Made by a program: the position numbers and the translations under genes. From Asparagopsis taxiformis (taxonomy: Eukaryota; Rhodophyta; Florideophyceae; Bonnemaisoniales; Bonnemaisoniaceae), in NCBI GenBank assembly GCA_030407315.1, contig JALQPE010002066.1:62001-126000 (forward strand): a stretch of DNA of 64,000 nt, written 5' to 3'. A model generated the notes under the pieces. It ran no database searches, was not told the DNA's origin, and saw only the letters and a list, made by a program, of their open reading frames with translations. Each line of letters opens with the position of its first letter. Position 1 is the stretch's first letter. Positions 44,441 through 56,975 of the stretch are shown here, in pieces.

Positions 44441-46493
44441 ACACCCTTCCACTCCTCTCGCCCAAAATTGCTAACACACACCCCAACCCTTCCCCTTTCT
44501 CCCCCTCTCACAGCGCGCACATCGCGGCGACGGAGATACGTGAGACACCGTGAGAGACAACTGGAACTTGACCGTCTCCCAGACGATCTGCTCGCACAAG
44601 CCACGTACGAAACGGAGCCTGATACACCCAACGCCCCAATGACGGGACAACACCATCCCACACCAACCCCATCCACAGCACCGACCCCCACTCCTCCCAC
44701 ATCCATTCCCACTTCGACATCCCACCCTTGACGCACACAAACCTTATTCAATGGTCCATCAGTGTGAAAAGTCATGCCTCCATCCATACATACTCCCCTA
44801 CATACTCGGTCCGACACCATCCCCCCGCAGGATCCTACAGAGTCGAAGCGGCACCAATACAACCTCTCATTGGCTCGCCTCCTCATCGTACCCCACATAT
44901 CCCCCGCCGTACTCAAAACTATCAGCCCAAACATTCTATCCGGAACCCTGCAGGCATCTACACCTATCTCGAAAATAAGCTGTCCATCATTCCCCCCAAC
45001 ACTCCGAAGCCAATCTCCGATACGCCGCACAAAACTTGAAACACACCCCAGGCAACCCCATCAACGATTACATCACTCGCCATCGCGACCTACGCGACAC
45101 CATGCTCCAATCAGGCTTCCCTCACATCGACGACGAAACTACTACAGTGCAGTTTGTCCTGGATGGCTTGAAGCATCTCCCTGAGTGGGCTCCTCTCATC
45201 AGAGAGCTAGCCAACTACCACAATTTCCACGACGGCCTACGACCAAATCTAGATCTGGTATTCACCATGATCGTTGCACACGAACAAGCGGTGCCTGCAT
45301 CTTCCCCGGCTCTCCCTGGATACACCACCCCTGCTCCACATCCCTCACCACACCCGAAACCATACCCACCGCTTCACCAACTCTACCCCCCCGTATCCCC
45401 CACACATCTACTGGCAATCCACTCAGTATGGCCACAACGCCCACGCCACACCGACACCCTACTATCGCGATAGAGGAAGACGTGGTCGCGGTCAAGGACG
45501 ATTCGCGCGCCCGCCGTACCACAACACCGCGCAGAACATACCACCGCCGCCATGGCACCAAGGCCTCTGGTGTACCTATCATGGCTCCCCCACCCACAAC
45601 ACAAATATGTGCAGAGCAAAACTATACCACCACAAAAACACAAACCAAACCAGGCGCAGCAAGCCAACTTCAGCATGCTGCCGCCTCCTATACACCCACC
45701 GTACCAAACCATAGAATATCCCCCAACAGAGAGCTTTCCAAATAACCTGCATAACGCACAGCACGAGTCACTTGAAACACACCTGCACGATAATCCAACC
45801 ATCCCTCCCCACGTACATCAAATCCCCAACCCTCCACACCAAGACAGCCCTCAAACTATACAGTCAGCATCTCCATACTCGAGCACAATAAATACCCCCA
45901 CCTCTTCTTCCTATCTTCTCGACTCCGGTGCATATCCCACCCACCTTCAACGCCACCACCCCACAATGCACCCCACGCACACAAAAACAACGGTGGCGAA
46001 CGGCCAACAGGTCCACATCACCCATGAGGGACCGATGCACATACCTCTACGCAACCGGTGCACGCTCACGATCCCCAATGCAGTCACTATGCCTGGTGCC
46101 ACTCACAACCTACTCTCCGTCAGCCAACTAGCAGAAAATAATGACGTCATATTCCAACAACAGGCGGCGTACATCACAGCTCCCCAAGCACCGCCCGACA
46201 AAACAATAATCCGCGCCACAGCACCGCGCAAAAACAAACTATACTTCCTCCCCTCCCACTCACAACCCCAACCACGTCTAACCCTTCTCTCTCCAGCCGG
46301 CCACCCATACTCAAACATAACCCTACAAATTCACAGCATACAGGCCACAGCGGTACCAATAACCGCGCAATATACCGCCCTGAATGTCACGGTGCCAGGA
46401 CACACACCAAAACAGCAGCCCGCGACAAAAAAGTACCGCAAACACCGCATCCACCCGTATCGGCACCACCCCCCGCATTCAGGTCACGCCTAA
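44297..46493 (+). pseudogene. gag: Copia-C gag and protease region, several frame breaks
   Basis: Pieces in order: a Pro/Thr-rich N-terminal frame (44297-44731), a Gag core (45036 on, INDYITRHRDLRDTMLQSGFPHID), then in another frame an Arg-Gly stretch (YYRDRGRRGRGQGRF) and a zinc knuckle CTYHGSPTHNTNMC (about 45585-45630). This is CX2HX4HX4C, with His where the second Cys of a CCHC knuckle would be. Back in the first frame is the protease LLDSGAYPTHLQ (about 45920) to 46493. At least three frame switches separate these parts, so no single Gag product is encoded as the sequence stands. Confidence 0.8.
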
Positions 46494-49400
46494 CATCTCC
46501 GAAACCATTCCGTCTCTCCACAGCACAACCGACTCACCCACATACACACACGCACCCTCCACTCCACACGGCGACCAAAACCCCGCACCTGCAGTTGCGC
46601 GTCGCGCTGCAAATCCCCCTCTCATCCCACCATCCGTACCCTCCAAGTCACAGCACCGGCAAAATCTACCACGCACCATCCATCCCAATTCCCGTCCATT
46701 TCGAAAAACACCTTCCTTGACACATACCCCTCCTACCGGCCCCCGTCACTCTGTCGGACCACAAAGACGCACTCCGGTCTCCTCCCTCCGCCCCCCAAAT
46801 GCCACGCGTAACAAATCTGTCCCAAATAACGAACAGACACAACAGACCCTACCCCCACAGCATCCTTCAATGGCCAGCAACCAAGCGACACCAATCCGCA
46901 CTCAAAATACCGTGTCTCCCTCAACCCTTTCAAAAAACACAACAACTGCACATCCCCCGCGTCTTCTCACGATCCCCAAAACATACGTTAACCTCTCGCA
47001 AACTGACAGTGATTACCACACTTGGCACCTTCGCCTAGGCCACCTACACCCTTCCAGACTACATCAACTAGCAAAACAAGACCTAGTGAACGGCCTCCCA
47101 CAAACACTCAAAAATCCCCCGCCACCCATGACGTGCACAGGCTGTGCCGTAGGAAAACAACCTTCGGCACCCTTTCACAAGCACAAAGAGCGCAAAGCAC
47201 AACTAGGATCACACATCCACACTGACATATGCGGTCCCTTCCCCATGCCCTCTATCAACGGCAACAGATACTTCGCGACTTTTACGGACGAGTACAGCCG
47301 ATACCTACAAGTCCACTTCGCCAAACACAAAAACGAGGCCGCAGCCTACATCAAGCACCACATCTCTCATATTAACAGAAACTCCCCTTGCCAAGTTACT
47401 GACATCACAATGGACAACGCCAGCGAGTACTTCACCAACGATCTCCGCCAATTCTATCTCGACAACAGCATTACACTCCATCCCACAGTCCCTTACACCC
47501 CCCAAGAGAACGGTGTCAGCGAGCGAGTGAACCGTTCGCTCCTAGACATTACACGCGCGACACTTCTCACGTCAGGACTCCCTGAAAATCTCTGGGAATA
47601 CGCAGTGCAAGCTGCAGCCGACAACATCAATCATTCGCCTCACTCATCGCACAAACAGCTTCCCATAACGAAATGGAACCAGACTACACCCAATGTCACG
47701 ACATTCAAAATCTTCGGACAGCTTGGCTGCGTACATGACAGAAAACCCGTGAACAAACTGCAGCCAAAAGCAAAACTGGTCAATTACATCGGTCGCCTCG
47801 ACCAACACCATTACAACATCTATGATCCCTCCAATAACACCGTACACCGGTGTCGCGCGACGGATTTCCGCGACTATATACCGACTCAAGACCCCACAGC
47901 AACTACAAAGGCGCCCACATCCACAACAACCGCCCTCACCGCTGCTTCCGCGCAACCTACACGACACGCCGCATCATCATATTACGCGGACCCCAAAAAT
48001 GTGAAACAAGCCAGGGCCTCCCCTGATGCAGCAGAGTGGGCAACAGCATGGAACACTAAGCTTGACACGCTCGAGTCGCGAGGCACCATCACGTATATCC
48101 CTGCATCGCAGGTCCCCGAAGGAACCAAGCTACTCCCTATCAAAACAGTTCTTAAAACCAAGCGAGACGCAGACGGCAACCCTATATCAAGAAAAGCTCG
48201 ATGCAATATTCGCGGCGACCTACAGAAGGCCCACGAGCACTATGATCCCGACAAAATATCCTCACCAGTCGCCGATAGAGACGCAGTAAGACTCGCTCTG
48301 GCACTAGCCGCCGCCAACAACTACACAGCCCATCATTGGGATCTCGACTCTGCTTTTTTGCACGAGGAATTCGGCGACGCCAAAACACTATTCATACACC
48401 AGCCTCAACGCTTCGATGGATCACACAAGTACCCAGGATACGTCGGAAAAGTAACCGGAAATATGTATGGCGCTAAACAAGCCTGCCAGATCTTCACAAC
48501 AGGACTTTCCAACCACCTAGTCCTCAAAAACTTCACTCGCCTGACAAGCGATAGCTGCACTTCTATGCTCACTTGTCCACATGATTCCAGCCAGTTTGTT
48601 CTCCTAATAATCACTATTGACGACTTTCTAGTAGTCTCCAACAACGACAAACTCCGTGAAACTACAAAACGTCATCTGCAAACTAAATACAGCCTCAAGG
48701 ATCTCGGTCCAGTTAATCACATATTGGGTTGGAAAGTCACACGCACACCTGATGCCATCAAAATATCACAACCCTCATACATCAAGCAGCTCCTCATAAA
48801 ATACGGACTTTCAGACGCTAAACCCGCGAAGTCACCTATAGCCAGTGACATCCTGAACACAACTGAGAAGCTCACCGAACCGCTCGACACGAAAACACAT
48901 GATTACCTCGCCCTAATCGGCAGCCTGCGATACCTCGCTGACTCTACGCGACCAGACATCGCTTTCATCACTGGATACCTCGCTCGATTCTCCACAAAAC
49001 CACAAATCTTACACTGGCAAGCTGGAATGCGAGTATTGCGCTATCTGCAGCAAAGTCAGGACACCGGAATATCATACAAATCGCAAAAGACGGAAGACCT
49101 TATCGCGTTCTCGGATAGCGATTTCGCGGCATGTCCACACACACGCAAATCCACATCCGGCACCGTTATCATGTACAATAACTCCCCCGTCGCGTGGAAA
49201 TCTAAGCGGCAAAGATTTGTCACAACAAGTACGTGGCACGCAGAATATGTTGCCGCCTTTCACACCGCTCAACACGTCAACTTCCTTCGCAACATACTCA
49301 GAGACATGCGACACCACAACAACCTCCCTACACCAATATACATGGACAACGCGGGAGCCATTACAACTGCCAACACAGAATTCCCAACACCGAAGTCCAA

Positions 49401-49560
49401 GCACATCGACGTGAAGTATCACTTCGTGAAAGAGGAGATCCAACGCAAACACATAACACTTCACCACACATCGTCGAGCTCCAACGCAGCAGACATCATG
49501 ACAAAGACACTGAAACCAGCACAATTCAGCGCCAAGCTACCGCTCCTACGCCTCACTTAG
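46384..49560 (+). CDS. pol: Copia-C Pol: integrase, reverse transcriptase, RNase H (1058 codons)
   Basis: An open frame whose first ATG (46384) falls in a Pro/Thr/Ser-rich linker; in the element it should be fused to Gag-protease, whose frame differs by one here. Integrase: HTWHLRLGHLHP with CTGCAVGK, then HTDICGP, TMDNASEYF and QENGVSERVNR (DDE). Reverse transcriptase: WDLDSAFLHEEF and the IDDF catalytic box. RNase H: FSDSDFAACPHTR, WHAEY, MDNAGAI. Stop TAG at 49558. Close relative of Copia-A by sequence across all of pol, more distant from Copia-B. Confidence 0.93.
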   Translation: MSRCQDTHQNSSPRQKSTANTASTRIGTTPRIQVTPNISETIPSLHSTTDSPTYTHAPSTPHGDQNPAPAVARRAANPPLIPPSVPSKSQHRQNLPRTIHPNSRPFRKTPSLTHTPPTGPRHSVGPQRRTPVSSLRPPNATRNKSVPNNEQTQQTLPPQHPSMASNQATPIRTQNTVSPSTLSKNTTTAHPPRLLTIPKTYVNLSQTDSDYHTWHLRLGHLHPSRLHQLAKQDLVNGLPQTLKNPPPPMTCTGCAVGKQPSAPFHKHKERKAQLGSHIHTDICGPFPMPSINGNRYFATFTDEYSRYLQVHFAKHKNEAAAYIKHHISHINRNSPCQVTDITMDNASEYFTNDLRQFYLDNSITLHPTVPYTPQENGVSERVNRSLLDITRATLLTSGLPENLWEYAVQAAADNINHSPHSSHKQLPITKWNQTTPNVTTFKIFGQLGCVHDRKPVNKLQPKAKLVNYIGRLDQHHYNIYDPSNNTVHRCRATDFRDYIPTQDPTATTKAPTSTTTALTAASAQPTRHAASSYYADPKNVKQARASPDAAEWATAWNTKLDTLESRGTITYIPASQVPEGTKLLPIKTVLKTKRDADGNPISRKARCNIRGDLQKAHEHYDPDKISSPVADRDAVRLALALAAANNYTAHHWDLDSAFLHEEFGDAKTLFIHQPQRFDGSHKYPGYVGKVTGNMYGAKQACQIFTTGLSNHLVLKNFTRLTSDSCTSMLTCPHDSSQFVLLIITIDDFLVVSNNDKLRETTKRHLQTKYSLKDLGPVNHILGWKVTRTPDAIKISQPSYIKQLLIKYGLSDAKPAKSPIASDILNTTEKLTEPLDTKTHDYLALIGSLRYLADSTRPDIAFITGYLARFSTKPQILHWQAGMRVLRYLQQSQDTGISYKSQKTEDLIAFSDSDFAACPHTRKSTSGTVIMYNNSPVAWKSKRQRFVTTSTWHAEYVAAFHTAQHVNFLRNILRDMRHHNNLPTPIYMDNAGAITTANTEFPTPKSKHIDVKYHFVKEEIQRKHITLHHTSSSSNAADIMTKTLKPAQFSAKLPLLRLT

Positions 49561-49561
49561 C

Positions 49562-49612
49562 ACACGTCGCGCGGCGACTGTCGGATGATCAATCCGTTAC
49601 TACGCGCCGTGT
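49562..49612 (+). other. Hairpin with CGGCGAC tract and LTR echo, Copia-C
   Basis: ACACGTCGCG (49562-49571) pairs with CGCGCCGTGT (49603-49612) at 9 of 10 positions. The 31-nt loop starts CGGCGAC and then TGTCGGATGATCA (49579-49591), identical to the first 13 nt of the 3' LTR that begins 50 nt later at 49629. Confidence 0.85.
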
Positions 49613-49628
49613 CCGAACTGAGTCTCCG

Positions 49629-49741
49629 TGTCGGATGATCATACCTAACTACCAACTGTAAGCAGAACGTATAGTATTTATAGGCGGCCGCACTCGCCGG
49701 CGGAAGTAAAGTCTTGTACATCGTTGACCTCGACGATAACA
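49629..49741 (+). repeat. Copia-C 3' LTR, 113 bp
   Basis: TGTCGGATGATCATACC to GACGATAACA. Two of the differences from the 5' LTR are homopolymer length changes. Confidence 0.9.
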
Positions 49742-52700
49742 ATTTTTTACCCATAAGAGTCAGTTGTCGTCGACCGCTGTATCGTGCTGGACAGCTGTCC
49801 TGCAGTAGTATCCTAGAATTCACCAGTCAGTCGTTGTCGGCTGACCATACATATACACTGTGACACACAAGTAATACACTGGTACAACCAGTGTTTATAC
49901 CGCCGCCGTAGCGCGAGATCACACAAAAAACTGACATGACATTACGAACCACAACATCAACAGTCATCAGAGCAACGGCATGATCGCGACGCTGTACTCA
50001 CTGTCCTCAATTGAATGGCGAATTCCATGTTACGACTGTATGCCTGCCTCTCTTCGACATTACTCTGATATTTCTGCTTATAAACTCACGTTATTCTATT
50101 CAGATGACACTGATTATGAGCGTCAAAATGAGACCTTTAGCACTTCAGTGACCACTACAGACCAGTAGTGGAACGGGAACATGTCACGGATGCGATTAGA
50201 GCAGACCATTTCTGCTATTATCTCATTGCGCAAATAGTTCCGTGGAGATGGAAGATTCTGTACAGACACTGGATGACTGACAAACTGCAATGCATGAATT
50301 TCGACAAGGATTTCTCATAGCGTGAGCAGGGATGCGGCACACCTGTGCATGATGATCGGACCAATTTAGCGTGGTGTGCCCTATCGCAAAGCCGAGTTCC
50401 GTGGCCACCATTAATGCGCTAGGGGCCAGGACAGCAGGGCAATAGAGATGCCCGGTAAGATGTCAGACTTCATTGGTAAATGACGACAGCTGTCGTGGAG
50501 TGCCATTACATGGTCGGTGAACTGTATGAGACGAAGGACTACTTGTCAGTTGCACGTAGATACGTGTCAGACGCGACGTCGCTTTTCACAGAATTTCATC
50601 GTCATCAAAATCGCGACTTACAGGAGGATAGGCCAGATTACTTCAATTTCTGGAAGATTCTCAAGGACATTCTAGCCTCCGAGTTTAGAGACACATTCGC
50701 ATTCTTAGCCCTTGCCGGGCCACTGGAGAGCAGTAAATTGGGGCCGTAGCTCAAGAAGGTTACCGCGAATGATCTCCCTCGAGATGGACCCTTCTAGAAT
50801 TTCGAAAAAGCAGCTCAGTTGATATCTAACTTGTTGACGACAACTCTCCTAGAAATAAGTTGTGGATAGTGACGTCCCTCGGTGCATGAATAATCTACCC
50901 ACGGTAGACATGGTTCTGTACGACGCAACTATTTCTTCGTTCCGAGAAACACTTGGACCAATGAAATAGTTTCATTGTACATTTAACAACGCGTATCACT
51001 TTCCTATTAGGCGTCGACATCATCATTAAAAACATGTTCAAGGGCTTTATCTCATTCAGAGCCGGAAGACGCCATTCCTCACATTTGTTGCACACGTGCC
51101 ATTTCGTGACGACCTGCGTGACTCACTACCGAAAAGACAGAACGCTTTCGGCACGAATGTTTCCTACGGAAAGTTGAAAACTCGCCATCATCGCACACAC
51201 GAAATCAAAATATCAAATTCCACACTAGAAAACTCCAAAAATGGAACTATCGCCTCCAAGAAACTCTTCTACGCGCATCGCTCCGGTCCGCCCCGCCCGG
51301 GGCATGAAACTGAAGCGGCCCAGCGGTTTCTGGCAACATTTTGGAAACACACCACGTCATGTTTCTTTTCTACGTTTAGCTCATGCACAAGCCGCCTGGT
51401 CATCCACTCATGATTTTCAAGCGCCACAACCATGCAACTCATCCTTGCATCCCCCGCAGATTGAATCAGACAAGCGAGCGCGTGCGCGACGCAAAGAAAC
51501 GCCCATGTACGAACCGTGTTCCCGCACAGTCGGAAAGACGAGCAGCAAGATTCTTCCCTCCCGTCACTGATGTGTATCGCAATTGCTGCTGTGGATCATA
51601 TTTACGAAAACACTGATTGGCGCCTTAAATAGGTCGTTCCTCACCCCTCGGTCAACGAGCCGATCGCGGAGGCTCGGTGATCGGCACCGTAATCTCTTCT
51701 AATGCGCAATACAGACGTCTCTCACGATCCGACAACTCATTCCACGCTTCCGCTCTGAGACAGACAGACGTATGTGGACAACCGACGCACCATGTGATCA
51801 CGCATCTGGCCACCATCAATTCTCCGCCACGATCTAGTTCTGCTATCCACGTTCAACGTTTCCGACGACGCGTTATGACGTGATGGAACAGTCCGTCATT
51901 TGTCATACGACAACTCTAAACTGCCGACCTCCACCTCAATGTCTCCACCATGCATCGCACCTCATACGTGCCCGCGCTCGTTCATGCATAGCACTTCCTA
52001 GCATCTGTTGCGTCATCTTCGCGCTCGTCCAGCACACGCGTGTTCGAATATCTGTCTGCAGGTGCTCGCTCTCTTTCTAATCCGTCTTGTTATCGCCGTG
52101 GTAAACGAAGTTTATGGTAATGGCGCTGGCTGGCTATGATCTGCTGCGATCATGGGAATAGTTCGCATCGGGTTGCTAACTGCAGCTCGACGTCTTCCAT
52201 TTTCGCTGAATCGGGAGGTCTGCCATATGTTTTTGGGTTACGGAACGATTCCAGATGGCAGATCGTGGAAAGAAGGTTGCATGCGGCACATGATAAGGTA
52301 AGCTTCCATCACATTCATGAACCGATCTCGTGCAACAACCTTGTCGACTAGACTGTTAATGAATTATGCTTTCACTTTTTAACAGAACAGGCCTTCAAGC
52401 TGAAGTCCTGTGCAGGTCAGAACGCTAATGCAGAAGGCAGTGACGCGAATCTAAATTCCTTTCTCGTATACTCTTTTTACGCAGGTGTATGAGGCTAAGA
52501 CAAAGCTACCTCGACAACGGCCCGAAGTAGAAGAAAGCTTGTGCGCCACTGAGGACGAGATCCGAGATCTGACCCTAACTATGCTACACTCAAGGAATAA
52601 CATACCAAGGGAAATCAACAGAAAGCGCTGAGTAAGGAAAGCTTATCCACAGTACCGCACGTTGAGCTCCTACTGTTGGCAGAAGTTTTTCCTTTGGTGA

Positions 52701-55700
52701 TTGGTAGCGACCATGGACCAAGATGTTTATTCCTGCGCAGGCAAGTTGTAAATCGGGACCATTGTGTGTATATTCTTATAACACAACCCAAGCATTCGTG
52801 AGTGATTGAACTATCGAAGCTATTCCCTAATGGATTCAGTCCTCTGCGTATTCGAAGCCGTCCCATCCCGGCAGTGGTCGTAGAACATCAATCCGTTTGC
52901 GACCGGTCGAATACGTCCATCAGGACATCTGCGTCATGTACGATTATGCTGATTACAGTTTCACCCATTCGAGCATTTTCCGCAACGACCAGTTCTTGCC
53001 GTCAGCGCGCCTCCGTCTGGACACCCGTCACACAACCCCACATCAATTTGAACTACAAATCTAATCGGACAATGAGCACAAGGTCGCACAATGCCCCCGA
53101 TATTAAGCGAGTTGAAAGGACAGCGAGTATATCTTCGGGTGAACATGCTGAAGAAAAATTGCATCGACATGATCCACAACTTCTATTCACTACAATGTCT
53201 CATCAAATCCACGTTGAATACACTCCTCCGCTCCACACTGGGAATATTGATTCCTCGCACATTGGAAACGTGACATGCGAACACTCTTCTGGCTGGAATA
53301 TATCTGCATCACATCTACGGAAGTGTTGTTGAGTGGCTAGAAACATACTTCTCGCATGGACCTCGTACAGACTCTGTACCGTTTCCAAACCTCATATCCC
53401 AAACTTCTATTGTTCGACCTTCGCTTAATCTCTGTTTCTCCTAGCAGTGTGTCTAGTGATGTACACACGAGCAATGAGGGAACTGCCAGATCGCGTTATG
53501 CCAACATCTTCAGATCGTCAACTTGCAATACCAGATTTGCGAAATGCGAGGCCTACTTCTAGCAGCTCTCATTCGTCCACATACTTCTATCTGCGAATCA
53601 AAATAATCAACACAAGTGATCGTCAGCAAGTTGCACAGATGTGAACTCTGGTACTTACAGCGCAAAGAGACCGAACGTGATTGTGTCAAAATGTGAGGTA
53701 GCAGGAGATGGGGAGCCATTTTCATATTCCATTGATCCTCCCCTACTCATGATCTAGAGCAATAGGTCTGGACTGCGTCCAAGGAGAGCCTCTACAACGC
53801 TTTACTGCAGCACCGTTTCTTTGCGCAACGGCATCCAGAGCAATCGATTACTCTTTGGTCAAAATGCAAATGTGTTCGCCTCCATGCTGCGAATAGTAGC
53901 CGTTGATGTGCAGCATGACCTATACCCATGTATTGAGGGACAGCTTCAGGAGAGAAAAGCAACCTGCGTAATCGAAAGACGGCAATAACGTGTTCACCAT
54001 AGACTCGAAAATTCCCTCAAAGAGGTCCGTGGTAGCACTACCAACAAGCAAAAAGTTCAGATAGCTTCCAGCATAATTGTAAACCAGCATATCCAATTCG
54101 GACACTGAGAAAAGTCGCATGAAATATCCTATCTCTAGTCCCCCATTGTTTCGTGCCAGAGTTTCAGTGTGTTTTCATTTGCTGTCGTGCTTCTATTGTT
54201 TTCCACAAGAACTGGAACCTGAATGTAAAGTAGTACCACTAACGATGAAGTTTGTGATACTAGAGGTCCTCGAATTCCAACTCCTTCCATTTCAGTCACT
54301 CCTACCCAAATGGGAAGGAGTCATCGGCATGGAAGAAGTTGGAGATAAGGAAAAGGTCCGGACGTCGATACATCTGTAGAGGGTGACGTATTGTTAAATC
54401 AGCATGACATATCCCATTTTGCCGATCCCAATCGACATTCTCTACTTTCAGAATGAAAACGTCGAGAATGGTATCTTTCAACTGAAGGCTCAGTTGAAAG
54501 ACGTCGTTCTTGACGTTTTCGCCCGTAATGAGAGCAATTGTTGAAGCATCCATTTCATCCGTACTCTAGAGGTAAATGTTTGACTAGCGTAGTCGTTGTT
54601 GGCGTAAGCGCCCGTCGTGCGTAAGATGTACTAAGTTGACTTGAGTGTTGCATATTTCCAGATAAGCTTGCAGGAAAGTATAGCGAATAAAAATTGCTCG
54701 TTGCATTGGAGTTGGTGGTATGGCGTGTGTGATACAGTACTGTATTACAACTGATCATATTGGCTCCACAACAATCAAAGTTGATATATATATCATCTGC
54801 CGAACGCTCGTTTGAGTGGTTTCACAGAATTGGAGCTGTCGATTTCCCGCTTGTCATTCCAACATTTTGTCAACCGTGACGTCACTCGACACGGAGCCTG
54901 TGCCGAAGAGCTGCAGTTGTTCGAAGGCAAAAAAAACCACAGCGCACCGCAGCGATACCACTTCTACAGGATATATTCTACTGGTCTGGACGAAAAGTGT
55001 CACTTGGATGAACTATAGGTAACGCACCTTTCGAGATGCGCACATGTGACAAAAGCAACGTTCGATTGCGCGCAAGCTGTGACATCTTCGTCACGTGTAC
55101 TTACCGACAATATTCACAACGTTTGAGCGGCGAGTTCGGCCCGAACCGTCTACGCTCAAATTACACCATTCTCTCACCCCTTTGGGATGCTTATCTACAA
55201 TTTCTGCTCATGTTTGAAAGAAAGGTTACTTCTTTCCGTAACACCTCGACTCATGGTGCAAACCGCTACAACGTGTAGCTGTATGGTGGACGGATCAAGT
55301 TGTTTGTAGCCTACACCACCTGGAATGATGTCACATGTCAGAGGAGCCTTCCTGCTTTACTGGCCCAAGTAGCACGAAATCTTATACGCTTTCCTGCCCC
55401 TGGTAAGCGAGCATGTGTCTATGTGTCTTCTGTTGAAGGATCGAATCCACTTTATCGCCTAGAACGGACTCCTTTACAATACTTCACGGCTTTCATTCAT
55501 GTTCGTGAAGTACTAGAATCTTCGATTGCGGCATCCAAGTGAGAGAATATAACATATCTACGCGCATTACATCTTACATCTAGCACGTATGGCCGCTGAA
55601 ATTTACCTCTATCCTCGCCTGATCCGCACAACCATTCTTGTCTATATGAATCCCCAAGGATTCTAGTACACCACTGTAACGGTGAGCTGGAACAGTCTTC

Positions 55701-56867
55701 GCAGTCACTTGTCGTCCTTTTCTAATCGGAGTCGACAGCCACACTAAGTGAATAGTTGCGTGTCTGTTTTTTTCGGGGCTATCCTCCTTCAAATCGCAAT
55801 ATACTGGCATTCTACAGTCTTCTTCACTCAATGGATCGCGGCCATCCATTCTTATGCGCCGCAGAAACAAAATGACAAGTTAGCTCCAACAGACACGTAT
55901 TGTACCGTTATGATTTCATTTCATTCTGAATAGAAGAGTCCTGTAATGAACGCTAGATGAAAGAACGTAACCCCTCAGTTTCTTCCTTATTCTGCACCAA
56001 ACAGTATGGTACTTAGTTTTGCCCTGGCCCCACAAAAGGATATTCAGTGGATATGGAGGTCCCTTTTTTGGATAGTAGAGGAGCTGAGTATTGATCTTTC
56101 TGTTCCAGCTGCATCGTACTATCATATCGGAAGGGACGATCTTCCCCATATATTGACGAAGTGCGACCGGCAATCAGTGTCGGGTACCCGCTGTGATATA
56201 GATGACAAGACATGTTCTCTTTGGACTAGGCTTTGCATCATTCTGAGAACACAGGGTTTTCCAAACGAAACTTTCGTTTTGCGTCAGGTTTTTCCAAGCG
56301 ACAATTGACAACTTGATCGTATTTGTCCAGAAGCACACTAAACTTGAGTGAAAGCTCATTTTACCAGATGTTAATAGAAGTGAGCGGATATTTTCCATTG
56401 CGAAAGGGCATTGCTTCTGGAGTGCACTTGATAAATCATCTTTTTTGTTATAAGGTGTAAGACTTCCATATCAGTTTGCCGGCAAGTGGCAGACAGAACA
56501 TTTCTAGAATACTCCTCGGTCCTCTTCAAGCGGATACGTATCGATTGTACTGACGTTGCCTCCAGCGGATAACGACACTCATGCTATAGTCGACTCTGCA
56601 ACGTTAGTGTGTGGTATGTTCAGCATGGGCCAGATGCGAATTCGCACTTCGCATACTCTATTCGAGTAGACGTTGTTTCAGGTTTTGAAGAATGACAGAT
56701 GCTCGCAAAGACCCTCTCAGAGGGGCTCGACGGAGAGAGGTCTTGGGCCCTGTCTAGGACACGGATAGAGTAGGAGTAGTGCCTATTGCAATACTCTGAA
56801 TACAATTTCACAAACCCTAGATCTTCGCTTCATGACTACTGACAGAAAATACATCTCGGCATAGTTC
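49742..56867. other. 7-kb interval with no supported gene
   Basis: I found only short frames. The longest (52802-53332, plus, 176 codons) is Ser/Thr/His-rich without a recognisable domain. No transposon core, tRNA-like sequence or long repeat was seen. Diverged remnants could be missed by eye. Confidence 0.45.
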
Positions 56868-56888
56868 GTGCCATTCTTACCGTGGCAT

Positions 56889-56896
56889 TATTTAAA
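56889..56896 (+). promoter_or_regulatory. TATA-like box of the 470-aa secreted protein gene
   Basis: TATTTAAA, 80 bp upstream of the preferred ATG at 56976. Confidence 0.4.
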
Positions 56897-56975
56897 GCTG
56901 ATAAGATCCATCTCCAGAGGAATCTTTTGCTTCATAGGCACAGTCATCTCAGCGACTGAACTAGACCAACTGAAA

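Larger units (their letters stand above)
44106..49741 (+). mobile_element. Ty1/Copia LTR retrotransposon 'Copia-C'
   Basis: Very short LTRs (111 and 113 bp, TGTCGGATGATCA...GATA(A)CA), a half-tRNA primer site, disrupted gag and intact pol. I could not find a matching target-site duplication (left flank GTAAT, right flank ATTTT), so an end may have been altered. Confidence 0.92.

Noticed and set aside
44101..49746. Target-site duplication for Copia-C
   Set aside because: Left GTAAT and right ATTTT do not match; I could not find a shifted match.
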